The notes: generated from the letters alone by a model not told the origin. DNA of 64,000 nt from CAVTPU01 sp963736695 (GCA_963736695.1 CAVTPU010000004.1:62001-126000); one strand, 5' to 3'. Positions 26,075 to 35,634 are shown, numbered from the stretch's first letter. Numbers and translations are program-made.

Positions 26075-28672
26075 TTACAGAGTCAGCGTCCAGGTGTCGA
26101 TGCGACCGGTGTCAGCGGTCGCGGCGTCTTGAACCCGCAGGGTCCAGGTGCCGTTGCGAACCTCGGTGGAGAGGTTGGTTGTGAAGGTGTTGTTGATGTT
26201 GTCGGCGCTACCGCCGGCCCGGTTGTGCAGGACATAGGCGGTGCCGTCGGGCGCGATGAGGCTGACGACGAGGTCACCGATGTAGGTGTGGATGATGTGC
26301 ACCTCGACGGTGCTGGTGGCCGACGCGTTGCCGGTGCATCCCGCGATCGCGATGGTGCTGTTCACCGTGGCGTTGTCAGGAATGGCGACATCGGTGCCGT
26401 TGGTGCCGGTGCAACCCGGCGGCGTGGTGCCGCCGCCCAGCGTCAGCTTCCAGCTGTTGATCGTGCCGGTGTCGCCACCCGCGGCGTCCTGCACCCGCAG
26501 CTTCCACGTGCCGTTGGCGACCTCGGAGGAGAGGTTGGTCGTGTAGGTCTGGTTGATGTTGTCGGTGGCGCCGCCGGCCCGGTTGTGCAGGACGTAGGCG
26601 GTGGTGTCGGGTGCGATGAGGCTGACGACGAGGTCACCGATGTAGGTGTGGGTGATGTGCACCTCGACGGTGCTGGTGGCCGACGCGTTGCCGGCGCAAC
26701 CCGAGATGGTGACCGGGCTTTCAACGGTGGTCAGGTCGGGGATCGCCACCGCCGTCGTGCTGGCGGCGGCGCAACCGGGCGGGCCGTTGACGGTGAGGGC
26801 ATAGGTGGCGCTGTGAGCGATCGACGGCGAGGTGCCGGTGACATTGACCGTGTAGGTGCCCGGTGCGGTGCTGGCACTGGTCGCGATCGTCAGGGTCGAG
26901 GAGCCGCCCGCGGTCACCGACGCCGGGGAGAAGGCGGCGGTGGCGCCGGCCGGCAGGCCGGCCGCGGAGAAGGCGACGGTCTCGGCGGTGCCACGCACGA
27001 GGGTGGTGCTCACCGTCGCGGTGAGGGAACCACCCGGGTTGACCGAACCAGACGCCGGAGCCACCGCGACCGAGAAGTCGTTGGCGGCACAACTGGCGTC
27101 GCTGCCCGCGACGTTCACTGAGGTCCAGGCTGCTTGAACGGCCTTGTACTCCGTGCCGCACAGGCCATAGAGGTCGGTGGCGGCGCTGAGCGTATATGCC
27201 CGAGCGGTGTTGCTCGGGGTCGTCGTGTTGACGTAGCTGGTGTTCGACGTGAAGTAGACGTCGAGGGCGCGGTACCAGATCTTCTCGGCCTTGGTGCGGG
27301 TGATGCCGGTGACGGCGGGCGCGCTGCCGCAGACGGGCGATGTCCCGAACGGCGTGTTGCCGGTGCCCTCGGCGAGGTTGAAGAACCAGTGGTTGGCCAC
27401 ACCCGACGAGTAGTGCACGTCAACATTCTTGGTGGTCGTCGACCAGCAGCCGTGCGAGTTGCCGTCAAGGACTGGGTTGTACATGTAGCGCAGCGGCGTG
27501 CCGTTGCCGTTGATGTCGATCTTCTCGCCGATGTCGTAGTCGCCGGGGTCGGCGGCGTTGGCGGCGTAGAACTCGACCATCGAACCGAAGATGTCGCTGT
27601 TGGCCTCGTTGATGCCGCCGGACTCGCCGGAGTAGGTGAGCCCGCCGGGAACGAGAGCTTCGCTGACGCCGTGGCTCATCTCGTGTGCGGCGACGTCGAG
27701 CGAGACCAGGGGCTTGCCGTTGCCGTCGCCGTAGGTCATCTGGGAACCGTCCCAGAAGGCGTTGACATAGTTGGTGCTGTAGTGCACCCGGGACGGCACG
27801 CCGGCGCCGTTGCCGAAGATGCCGTTGCGGCCGTGCACCAGCTTGTAGTAGTCGAAGGTCTTCGCCGCGCCGAAGTGCGCGTCGACGCCGGCCGACGCCC
27901 GGTTGGCGTTGGTGCCGTTGCCCCATGTGTTGCTGGTGCCGGAGAAGGTGGTGCAGGTGCTGGTGCCGTTGTTCATGTCGCACGTGGTGCCGTTGCCGTG
28001 CGACGGGTCGACCATGGAATAGGTCGAGCCACTGAGGGTGGTGTCCACGGTGACAGCGCCGACATAGAGGCTGTTTCCGGTGCCCGCGACGGTCTCGATC
28101 TCGTCGAACGAGCCGATGTGGGCGCCGGTGGTCGCGTCGGTGACGACGTGCAGCCGGGACGGGGTCTTGTGGTCGGCCGCCCAGCCGTTGATCTGGGTCT
28201 CCCACGCGAGTCGGCCACGGCCGGAAGTCGCGTCGACGAAGAGCTCGGGCGCGCGGGTCGAGGTGACCGTGCCCTCGAAACGGGCCGCTGCGGCGGCGCC
28301 GGCCTGCCGTGAGGTGACGCGGGGGGTCGTCGTCAGCGACAGGGGCGCGTCGAGGCCCACGGAGACGCCGGCGTAGGCGCCGTCACCCTTCGTGTGCACG
28401 ACAAAGTCGCCGCCGGCGACCCGTAGGCCCTGATAGGTGCGGGTATAGCGGGTGTGCGCCGCGCCGTCGGCGTCGACCTTGGAGCTGTAGGTGGTGAATG
28501 TCTCGCCCGCTGCGGCGGCCCGGACGGCCGGTTTGTGCGCGGCGAGCGCACGGCTGGCGACCGTGCCTGCGTTGTCTGACCCCGCTGGCGCTGCTGTCGC
28601 GCCGGCGGCCGACGCCGCGATAGCGCCGCTCGCCAGGAAAGCGATGCTGGCGATCGCGATGGTTCTCTTCAC
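26075..28672 (-). CDS. secreted M4 (thermolysin-family) metallopeptidase with two P domains, paralog 2
   Basis: An 865-residue paralog of the protein at 21435-24074 with the same order: signal peptide, FTP/PepSY propeptide, M4 domain with HEMSH and GGINEANSD, Ig-like linker and two P domains (STVEVHI[TI]HTYIGDL). It differs mainly in a shorter linker between the P domains (two prolines instead of seven) and in scattered substitutions. The zinc ligands and the catalytic Glu are intact in both copies. The start is GTG 28672 with GGGAGGA before it. The P-domain coding ends of the two genes are almost identical at DNA level, more so than their middles, which suggests recent exchange between copies. 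Confidence 0.93.
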   Translation of the reverse strand: MKRTIAIASIAFLASGAIAASAAGATAAPAGSDNAGTVASRALAAHKPAVRAAAAGETFTTYSSKVDADGAAHTRYTRTYQGLRVAGGDFVVHTKGDGAYAGVSVGLDAPLSLTTTPRVTSRQAGAAAAARFEGTVTSTRAPELFVDATSGRGRLAWETQINGWAADHKTPSRLHVVTDATTGAHIGSFDEIETVAGTGNSLYVGAVTVDTTLSGSTYSMVDPSHGNGTTCDMNNGTSTCTTFSGTSNTWGNGTNANRASAGVDAHFGAAKTFDYYKLVHGRNGIFGNGAGVPSRVHYSTNYVNAFWDGSQMTYGDGNGKPLVSLDVAAHEMSHGVSEALVPGGLTYSGESGGINEANSDIFGSMVEFYAANAADPGDYDIGEKIDINGNGTPLRYMYNPVLDGNSHGCWSTTTKNVDVHYSSGVANHWFFNLAEGTGNTPFGTSPVCGSAPAVTGITRTKAEKIWYRALDVYFTSNTSYVNTTTPSNTARAYTLSAATDLYGLCGTEYKAVQAAWTSVNVAGSDASCAANDFSVAVAPASGSVNPGGSLTATVSTTLVRGTAETVAFSAAGLPAGATAAFSPASVTAGGSSTLTIATSASTAPGTYTVNVTGTSPSIAHSATYALTVNGPPGCAAASTTAVAIPDLTTVESPVTISGCAGNASATSTVEVHITHTYIGDLVVSLIAPDTTAYVLHNRAGGATDNINQTYTTNLSSEVANGTWKLRVQDAAGGDTGTINSWKLTLGGGTTPPGCTGTNGTDVAIPDNATVNSTIAIAGCTGNASATSTVEVHIIHTYIGDLVVSLIAPDGTAYVLHNRAGGSADNINNTFTTNLSTEVRNGTWTLRVQDAATADTGRIDTWTLTL

Positions 28673-28694
28673 GTGTCCTCCCGACCTCGTGAGT

Positions 28695-28748
28695 GTGGCG
28701 GTAGCCACTGATGTAGATATGTATAGTGATCGCCGAGCTTGATCGAAA
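28695..28748 (-). promoter_or_regulatory. promoter and leader hairpin of M4 paralog 2
   Basis: TTTCGA (28743-28748), 17 bases, TATACA (28720-28725) on the minus strand, then a hairpin with 5-bp arms (28695-28699 with 28704-28708). Compared with the other copy the stem GTGGT/ACCAC has become GTGGC/GCCAC, a compensated pair. Confidence 0.65.
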
Positions 28749-29103
28749 GAGCATCGGTCGACTTTTGTTCGTCGATCTCTCCTGGTGACGCGCCTCGCCG
28801 GTGACTGTCCGTCGCGGCCGAGGTTGAAAATGGGCTTCGATCAGCGTCGATAGATGCTCGCGGTGACCGGCTGAGCGTCGAAGCTGTCCCGAGCCGTCAC
28901 TGAATCGGCGAATTCCCGTTGTGTCAGGTTAACGACACGTTAAAACCTGGACATCTCACAATTAAGGCCATTAACGTGGCGAAAATCAATAGACCCGATC
29001 GAAAGCTCGAAAACGTATAAAACGGACAGGTGTGATCGGTCCACCGCTGCGGGGGAGCCCGCCCGGGCCGGTCGACACGCAAAACAAACTCATGGGGGCT
29101 TCA
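28749..29103. other. AT-richer upstream region of the glycan gene set
   Basis: No gene is seen. Bases about 28900-29030 are clearly richer in A and T than the surroundings and contain an imperfect inverted repeat (TGTCAGGTT at 28922-28930 with AACCTGGACA at 28944-28953) and TCGAAA runs. This is the likely control region of the six-gene set that begins at 29104. Confidence 0.5.
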
Positions 29104-31563
29104 ATGGCGTCGTCCGCCACAATCCGGGAAATTCCATCGAGACTCACGTCGGTGCATGATCCTGACCCGACCAGTCCGGTGAGGCTGAGCGTGGTGGTGC
29201 CCACGCGCAACGAGGCGGACAACATCGGCGCCCTGCTCGCGGGGCTCGGGCCCGTGCTCGCACCGCTGCACGCCGAGATCGTCGTCGTCGACGACAGCGA
29301 CGACGAGACCCCGGCGGAGCTGACCCGCCACGCGACCACCGTCCCGGTTCCCGTGCGGCTATTGCGCCGGCCGCCCGGTCGCCGCGCCGGCGGTCTCAGC
29401 GGCGCGGTCATCGCCGGCCTTCGCGAGGCCCGCGGGAAGTGGGTGTTGGTGATGGACGCGGACCTGCAGCATCCGCCCGCCGCGGCGGCTGTGCTCGCCC
29501 ACACCGCGTTGCGTCATGACGTCGACCTGATCATCGGCACTCGCTATGCCGGCTCCGGTTGCGGCGGCGGACTCAACGGGCCGTCGCGCACCGCAGTCTC
29601 ATCCTGGGCGACCTGGCTGGTGAAGGGCCTCTTTCCGCGGAGCCTGGCCACGGTCAGCGACCCGATGAGTGGACTCTTCGCGGTGCGACGCGACGCGATC
29701 GACGCCGACCGGCTGCGACCGGTCGGCTTCAAGATCCTCCTGGAGCTGCTCGTGCGCAACCGGCAACTCCGGGTGGCGGAGGTCGCGTACACGATGGACC
29801 AGCGACACGCCGGGACCTCGAAGGCGTCGGTGCGTGAGGGGATGGCGTTCCTGCGTCACCTCGCGCGACTGCGGGCGCATCGACTCGTCGGCCAGGTTCG
29901 GCAGCGCCCGCCCCAGAGTCGGGCACGGGAACTGGCACGCATGATCGGGTTCGGCCTGGTCGGCGTCTCCGGCATCGCGGTCAACACCCTCGCGCTCTGG
30001 TTCGCCTTCCACATCAGCGGCCTGCACTATCTGCTCGGTGCGGCGTTGGCCACCCAGGTCTCCACGACCTGGAACTTCCTGCTCATCGACACCCTCATCT
30101 ATCGCCGAGCGCGCACCGGCTCGTGGCCGGGTCGCGCCGCGCGGTTCTTCACTCTCAACAACCTGCTGCTGTTGTTGCGGTTGCCGGTGCTGCATCTGCT
30201 TGTCTTCACCGGAGTCGGGGTGCTCACCGCCAACGCGGTCACCCTCGCCGCGCTCTTCCTCGTGAGGTTCGTCGCGAGCGACCGAATCATCTTCAACTCG
30301 GCGACCTCGGGTTCGCGCGATCCCGTGCGGTTGTTGGTCGACCCCGCTCCGGTGCCCCGTCCGATCGAGCCCGCCTCACGCCGCCGCTATCAATATCTGC
30401 AATATCGCTACGACGTGGCCGGAGTGGTCACCATCGGTTCGCAGATCATGCTTCCGGAGCTGGAGTTCTTCCGCGCGCAGTGGGTCGGGGACCGAGACGT
30501 CGACATCGCGATCCGGGTCGGTGACGTGGGCGGGCGCAGTCCCCGCCGGCGGGCCGCGTTGACCGAATACGCCACCGACTCGGTGCTGCGTTATGAGGAG
30601 CACCTCGGGCGGCTCGGCGCGAATTTTCGCGTCGAGCTGGGAGATCCGATCACCATCGAGGTCGGCCCGCTGCTCGCGCACTCGCCACACGTGGTCTACA
30701 CCAACATCGTCGAGGCGTTGCTGAGGTTCGTCATGGTCTCGCGGGGGCGGATGTTGCTGCACTCGGCGTGCGTGAGCCTCGACGGTGTCGGCGTCATGCT
30801 CTCGGCCCGCACCGACACCGGCAAGACCGCCACGGTGCTTCGCCTGCTGCGCGAGCACGGCGGGCACTTCCTCTCCGACGACATGACCGTCGTCGACGCC
30901 ACCGGAGGCGCGGTCTGTTTCCCGAAACCGCTCACCATCAGCGCCCACACGCTGCGGGCGGTCGATGCCCGTGACCTGACCAAGGGCGAGTGGCGGCGGT
31001 TGGCCCTGCAGAGCCGACTCCACTCGCGTGGAGGCCGGTCGTTCGCGTTGACGCTGAGTCGGTTCAATCTGCCGATCATGGGTATCAACGCGGTCGTCCA
31101 AGCGCTCATCCCACCACCGAAATACAGCGCCGACCGCCTCGTCTCCTGTCGGATGGGCACGGCGACCCAAGTCGAGCAGCTGTTCATCATCGAGCGCGGA
31201 TCGCCGAAGATCAGTGAGCTCACCCACGCCGACACGGTCGAACGCATGATAGTCAACACCGACGACGCGTACGGGTTCCCGCCGTTTCGCTATCTCGCCC
31301 CGGCGATCACCTTGCGTGGACAAAACTACGTCCAGCTGCGTGAGCGGGAACGGCAGATCCTGTCGGGGTTCCTGACCAATGTGCGCAGCCGGGTCATCGC
31401 GTCGGACTGCTATGGCTGGGCCGACGAGATTCCCCGGCTGCTCGATGGCGAACGCCTGCTGGCCGGGGCGCGCCCCGGCCACGGCGCCGGTGGCGCCGCC
31501 CCCCGACTGCACGCCTGGCCATGCTGGGAACCCACCGTGGCAACCAACGGCGTCCTGGTGTGA
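29104..31563 (+). CDS. GT2 glycosyltransferase - GtrA - HprK-like kinase fusion
   Basis: An 819-residue three-part protein. Residues about 27-260 are a polyprenyl-phosphate-sugar synthase-like GT2 domain (LSVVVPTRNEADNIGALL, VVVDDSDDET, VLVMDADLQHPP). Residues about 275-400 are a four-helix GtrA-like membrane domain (RMIGFGLVGVSGIAVNTLAL). Residues about 430-800 end in a domain like HPr kinase/phosphorylase or PEP carboxykinase: LLHSACVSL, then the P-loop ARTDTGKT (Lys near 574) and the acidic pair FLSDDMTVVD. The GT2-GtrA half would make a lipid-linked sugar on the inner face and help flip it; the kinase half would use ATP to phosphorylate an unknown sugar, lipid or protein. The start has GGGGG six bases upstream. 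The gene is coupled to the next by a GTGA overlap. Confidence 0.85.
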   Translation: MASSATIREIPSRLTSVHDPDPTSPVRLSVVVPTRNEADNIGALLAGLGPVLAPLHAEIVVVDDSDDETPAELTRHATTVPVPVRLLRRPPGRRAGGLSGAVIAGLREARGKWVLVMDADLQHPPAAAAVLAHTALRHDVDLIIGTRYAGSGCGGGLNGPSRTAVSSWATWLVKGLFPRSLATVSDPMSGLFAVRRDAIDADRLRPVGFKILLELLVRNRQLRVAEVAYTMDQRHAGTSKASVREGMAFLRHLARLRAHRLVGQVRQRPPQSRARELARMIGFGLVGVSGIAVNTLALWFAFHISGLHYLLGAALATQVSTTWNFLLIDTLIYRRARTGSWPGRAARFFTLNNLLLLLRLPVLHLLVFTGVGVLTANAVTLAALFLVRFVASDRIIFNSATSGSRDPVRLLVDPAPVPRPIEPASRRRYQYLQYRYDVAGVVTIGSQIMLPELEFFRAQWVGDRDVDIAIRVGDVGGRSPRRRAALTEYATDSVLRYEEHLGRLGANFRVELGDPITIEVGPLLAHSPHVVYTNIVEALLRFVMVSRGRMLLHSACVSLDGVGVMLSARTDTGKTATVLRLLREHGGHFLSDDMTVVDATGGAVCFPKPLTISAHTLRAVDARDLTKGEWRRLALQSRLHSRGGRSFALTLSRFNLPIMGINAVVQALIPPPKYSADRLVSCRMGTATQVEQLFIIERGSPKISELTHADTVERMIVNTDDAYGFPPFRYLAPAITLRGQNYVQLRERERQILSGFLTNVRSRVIASDCYGWADEIPRLLDGERLLAGARPGHGAGGAAPRLHAWPCWEPTVATNGVLV

Positions 31564-33176
31564 ACGCACCCATCGCACCGATCGGCCCGGGTGCGAACGG
31601 ACCGGCTCCGTTCGCACCCGGCCACTCCCGGACGGGCGTGATCGCCACCGGGTTTCGGTGGCGATCACCGTGGCTGACCCGCACCGCCTTGCCCCTGGCC
31701 GGGGTGACCACGGTCGCGATCCTGCTCCGGTTCTGGCAGCTCGACGCGGTCGGATTCAACAGCGACGAGGCCGTCTACGCCGGCACCGCCGCGGCGATCG
31801 CCGGCGATTCCGGCCGGGCCGAGATGTTCCCGGTGTTCCGGGCCCACCCGATTCTGTTTCAGAGCCTGCTGTCGATCGTCTTCCAGGTGGGGGTCACCGA
31901 CTGGGCCGGCCGCGCCCTCGCCGCGACGATCGGCGTCGGCGCGGTCGTCCTCACATTTTTGTTGGCCCGCAGACTCTATGGTCGGCGGGCCGGACTGATC
32001 GCCGCACTGCTGCTCGCCGTGATGCCCTATCACGTCATCGTCAGTCGTCAGGTGCTGCTGGACGGGCTGATGACACTGTGCGCCACCGCCACCGTCTATT
32101 GCGTCGTGCGCTATGGCGAGACGATCGCGTGGAAATGGCTGCTCGCGGCCGGAGCCATGATGGGTCTGACCGTGCTCGCCAAGGAGACCAGCCTGGTGTT
32201 GCTCGGCGGTCTCTACACGTTCTTCGCCCTGACCCCGGTGGTCAGACTCCGGGTTGCGCACCTGTTCGGCGCGTTGGCGACGATGGGCGCACTGGTGCTG
32301 GTGATGCCTGTCGTCGCTATCGTCTCAGGCCGCGGTCAGACTGCTGGCAATTACCTCGTCTGGCAGCTCTTCCGCCGGGCCAACCACGAGACGCACTTCT
32401 ATTTCCGAGTCCTGCCGATGGCGATCGGGGTCGCTGTTCTCATCGCCGCGGTCGCTGGTCTGATCTGGCTTCGCCGGGAGAACACGTGGCGTGAACGTCT
32501 CGCGCTGTCGTGGATCGGGGTCGCCGTCGTCTTCTTCACCCTGTGGCCGGTCAAAGGCTATCAATATCTTTTGCCGGCCGCCCCGATCGTGGCGGCGCTC
32601 GCGGGCCGCACTCTCGCGCGGCTGGGTGAGCTGAGTCCGTTTCGCCGCCCCGGCCGGCTGCCCCGACTGGCCCCGTCGGCCGTCGTCGCGCTGGTGGTGC
32701 TCAGCCTCGCCGTGCCGGCGTGGCGCGTCGTCGACCCGTCCGCGTCGACAGGGGGAGTCTTCCTCGCCGGCACCGGTGGCCTGCCTGGGGGTCGGGAGGC
32801 CGGCCGATGGGTCGCCGAGAACGTGCCGCCCGGCGGTCGGCTGCTGGCGCTGGGGCCGTCCATGGCCAACGTGGTGCAGTTCTACAGTGGCCGGCGGGTC
32901 TACGCGTTGTCGGTGAGCCCGAACCCGTTGGCCCGCAACCCATCCTATGTGCCGGTCGCCAACCCGGACCGGGCGTTGCGGGACGGGGAACTGCAATATG
33001 TCGTGTGGGACTCCTACACGGCGGCGCGGGCCCGGTTCTTCGCGGACAAACTGCGGGCGTTGGTCGACAAATACCGTGGTGTGGCGATCTTCACGGCGAC
33101 GACGCAGACCGTGACCGCGTCCGGCGCGCGCGTTTCCCAACCAGTGATTATTATCTATAAAGTGAGGGCACTGTGA
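31560..33176 (+). CDS. GT39-like (GT-C) membrane glycosyltransferase
   Basis: A 538-residue integral membrane protein of the ArnT/protein-mannosyltransferase kind, which moves a sugar from a polyprenyl-phosphate donor on the outer face. About ten membrane helices lie between residues 38 and 390. The first loop has the acidic catalytic motif FNSDEAVYAG, and the second has the LAKETSLVLL-type pattern found in this family. A C-terminal extracytoplasmic domain of about 140 residues follows. It would use the lipid-linked sugar made by its fused GT2 neighbour. The GTG start overlaps the stop of the preceding gene, and the stop overlaps the next GTG. Confidence 0.85.
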   Translation: MNAPIAPIGPGANGPAPFAPGHSRTGVIATGFRWRSPWLTRTALPLAGVTTVAILLRFWQLDAVGFNSDEAVYAGTAAAIAGDSGRAEMFPVFRAHPILFQSLLSIVFQVGVTDWAGRALAATIGVGAVVLTFLLARRLYGRRAGLIAALLLAVMPYHVIVSRQVLLDGLMTLCATATVYCVVRYGETIAWKWLLAAGAMMGLTVLAKETSLVLLGGLYTFFALTPVVRLRVAHLFGALATMGALVLVMPVVAIVSGRGQTAGNYLVWQLFRRANHETHFYFRVLPMAIGVAVLIAAVAGLIWLRRENTWRERLALSWIGVAVVFFTLWPVKGYQYLLPAAPIVAALAGRTLARLGELSPFRRPGRLPRLAPSAVVALVVLSLAVPAWRVVDPSASTGGVFLAGTGGLPGGREAGRWVAENVPPGGRLLALGPSMANVVQFYSGRRVYALSVSPNPLARNPSYVPVANPDRALRDGELQYVVWDSYTAARARFFADKLRALVDKYRGVAIFTATTQTVTASGARVSQPVIIIYKVRAL

Positions 33177-34558
33177 TCGGGCCACGCCGGGTGCTGCTGT
33201 TGGCGTTGCTGGGACTTCCGTTCGCCGCGGTCGGGTCACCCGTACCAGCTCAATCATTGTCATCGCCACCCGCCGCCGCGCCGTCGGCCCGAACGCCGAT
33301 CAGCAACGTCGTCTATCTCATGCAGGGGGAACGCTCGTTCGACCACTACTTCGCGACCTTCCCCGGAGCCGACGGGATTCCCCCCGACGCCTGTCAACCG
33401 GTGGCCCTCGATCATCCAGCCGGGGGCTGCGTCACGCCGTTCCCGGCGCATGGAACGGTCGCGCGACCGCCGTCGGCCAGTCGCACGGTGCTCGCGGCAC
33501 AGATCAACAAGGGTCGGATGAACGGCTTTGTCAGCGCCTTCGAACGTCAGGGACGCGATGGCACGGTCGCCATGGGCTACTACGACGAACGGGATCTGCC
33601 GTTCGCCTGGGCGGTCGCGCGCGACTACGTGCTCTTCGACCGGTTCTTCGCCGCCCGGCCCTATGGCATCCGGCTCAACCGGTCGTATTGGGTGGCGGGT
33701 GCCGCCCCGCCGGGCGGCGGAGAGAAGGTCCCGGTCTCCGGATATGGCGACCAGGCCACGATCTTCGACCGCCTCGAGGCGGCTGGCGTGAGCTGGCGGT
33801 TCTATGTGCAGGACTACGATCCAGCCGTGACCTTCCGCGCCACCTCGGCGCGCGAGCCCGTCGCGCAGACGGCCCGGGTGCCGCTGCTCAACTACGCCCG
33901 CTTCGTCGACGATCCGAAACTGCGCGGGCACATCGTCGACCTCGACGAATACTTCCGCGATCTGGAGCGCGGCACCCTTCCCGCAGTCTCCTATATCGCG
34001 ACATCGTGGGCGAGCGAACGCGCCGCCCAGTCGATCCAGAGTGGACAGAAGCTGGTCCGCCATCTCATCACCCAGCTCATGCTGAGCGGGCAGTGGTCGA
34101 ACTCGGCGTTCCTGTGGACCTACGACGGATCCGGCGGGTGGTATGACCACGTGCCGCCGCCGGTCGTGGACGGTGAGTCGGTCGGACTCCGTGTCCCGGC
34201 GCTGCTGGTCAGCCCCTTTGCCCGGCGCGGTCATGTCGACCACACCCCGCTCAACCCGTGCGGGGTGTTGCGGTTCATCGAACGTAACTGGAACCTCGCC
34301 CCGCTCGCCCGGTGTGACCTCGCCACCGCCAGCCTCGACTCAGCGTTCGACTTCGACGCCCAACCGCGCTCCGCCCACATCATCTCGGCTGGCAGTACGC
34401 TGCCGGTGCCCACCCGGCCGGTGCGGGCGAACCCGGCCGTCGTCTATGCGGGATATGGCGGGGCGACGATCATCGCGATCGTCCTCGTCATCGGTGCGAG
34501 CCGCATGGCCACGTCGCGGCGAAATCCGATCCGGGTGCGCCCGTGGTGGCGCCGATGA
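33173..34558 (+). CDS. phospholipase C/AcpA-type phosphoesterase homolog with altered active site
   Basis: A 461-residue exported protein with an N-terminal signal (about 4-27) and one C-terminal membrane helix (about 428-448). It has the fold signatures of the PF04185 phosphoesterase family, but the metal and nucleophile positions are changed. The family's LMQEN-FDxYFG motif reads LMQGERSFDHYF (Glu-Asn to Gly52-Glu53). The nucleophile Ser/Thr in the G-S/T segment before NxxYWVAG is Ile166. The TYDD/E metal motif reads TYDG (Gly319), though GGWYDHVPPP is kept. It is therefore probably not a classical phosphoesterase. GTGA overlaps link it to both neighbours. Confidence 0.82.
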   Translation: MIGPRRVLLLALLGLPFAAVGSPVPAQSLSSPPAAAPSARTPISNVVYLMQGERSFDHYFATFPGADGIPPDACQPVALDHPAGGCVTPFPAHGTVARPPSASRTVLAAQINKGRMNGFVSAFERQGRDGTVAMGYYDERDLPFAWAVARDYVLFDRFFAARPYGIRLNRSYWVAGAAPPGGGEKVPVSGYGDQATIFDRLEAAGVSWRFYVQDYDPAVTFRATSAREPVAQTARVPLLNYARFVDDPKLRGHIVDLDEYFRDLERGTLPAVSYIATSWASERAAQSIQSGQKLVRHLITQLMLSGQWSNSAFLWTYDGSGGWYDHVPPPVVDGESVGLRVPALLVSPFARRGHVDHTPLNPCGVLRFIERNWNLAPLARCDLATASLDSAFDFDAQPRSAHIISAGSTLPVPTRPVRANPAVVYAGYGGATIIAIVLVIGASRMATSRRNPIRVRPWWRR

Positions 34559-35625
34559 GCCGCAGTCGACTGTCCTGGGTCGCGATGCTCGCCGTCTCGA
34601 CGTCGCTGCTGCTCGTCGGGCTCTCGGCATCGCCCGGCGCGGCGGCGCCCACCCCGTTCGGTCGCGCCTCCTGGCCGGTGACAGTCACCATTCAGACGGT
34701 CCCGGCCCTCGCGGGAGTGGCGCTGACCTTCGATGGGATGCGGCTGCGCACCGACCACGCCGGACGGGTCCGCCACACCGCCGACCACGACTTCGCCACG
34801 CACGTGCTGACCCTCGTCGAGACCGAGCGGACCACCGCCGGGCGCCGATATCGGTTCGTGCGCTGGTCCGGTCAGCGCGATCCCAACCAGGCCTATCGGT
34901 CATCCGTCGTGGGACTGCCGATGCGCTCCAACTACACCATCACTGCCGCCTTCAGCGTCGACCACGCGATCACCGCCTCGGTGGTCGACCAGCATGGTCG
35001 GCCCATCGACGCGGCCCGGGTCAACACGGTCACGGTGAAGAGCGATACCGGTCGGATCATCGACCTGCCCTTGCGTACCCGGGTGTGGGTGGAAGGCAGC
35101 ACCCCATCGTTTCGCAAGAGCCTGCTCAGCGCGTCGAGCGTCTCCTATTCGTTGCACCGGCTCATGGTGGGCGGCACCAATGCGATCGAGCCGGGCACCC
35201 AGCGTTTCCGCCCGAGCGAGGCGGCCCGAGTCGTCTTCGTCGTCGCGCTGCACGACCTCACGGTGACCTCGCATGCGGCGATGTGGCACTCGCGCACCGG
35301 CGACGGCGCGGTCGTGACCGGACCCGACGGCACCGCGTTGACCGTTCCGTTCACGGCGGCGGGTGTCGCCCGCCTCACCGGCCTGCCTCAGGGCCACTAC
35401 CGGATCACCGTGCGGCGGCCGGGCGGGGTGGTGATGGACAGTCACGTGTCGCTCGGAGCCGACCGCACTGTCGACGTGGCGGTGGCCCGCTGGGTGGATC
35501 TCATGTCGATCGGCGGCGGCGTATTGGTCGCAGCGGCGTTGATGCTGGTGGTGGGTCGAGTGCGATGGCGCCGCGCGGTGCGTCGTGTCGACCCCCAGCT
35601 ATGTGAATCCGCGACGACGGTGTGA
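34555..35625 (+). CDS. exported, membrane-anchored protein of unknown function
   Basis: A 356-residue protein with a signal peptide ending near residue 30 (SASPGAAA), an extracytoplasmic part made of beta-rich segments, and one C-terminal membrane helix (about 313-333) with a basic tail. The segment GLPQGHYRITVRRPGG resembles Ig-like or carboxypeptidase-regulatory-like folds that bind carbohydrate or act as spacers; this is only a guess from the strand pattern. ATG 34555 overlaps the stop of the phosphoesterase homolog (ATGA). It shares the signal-plus-C-terminal-anchor design with the proteins on both sides. Confidence 0.75.
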   Translation: MSRSRLSWVAMLAVSTSLLLVGLSASPGAAAPTPFGRASWPVTVTIQTVPALAGVALTFDGMRLRTDHAGRVRHTADHDFATHVLTLVETERTTAGRRYRFVRWSGQRDPNQAYRSSVVGLPMRSNYTITAAFSVDHAITASVVDQHGRPIDAARVNTVTVKSDTGRIIDLPLRTRVWVEGSTPSFRKSLLSASSVSYSLHRLMVGGTNAIEPGTQRFRPSEAARVVFVVALHDLTVTSHAAMWHSRTGDGAVVTGPDGTALTVPFTAAGVARLTGLPQGHYRITVRRPGGVVMDSHVSLGADRTVDVAVARWVDLMSIGGGVLVAAALMLVVGRVRWRRAVRRVDPQLCESATTV

Positions 35626-35634
35626 GGACATGAC

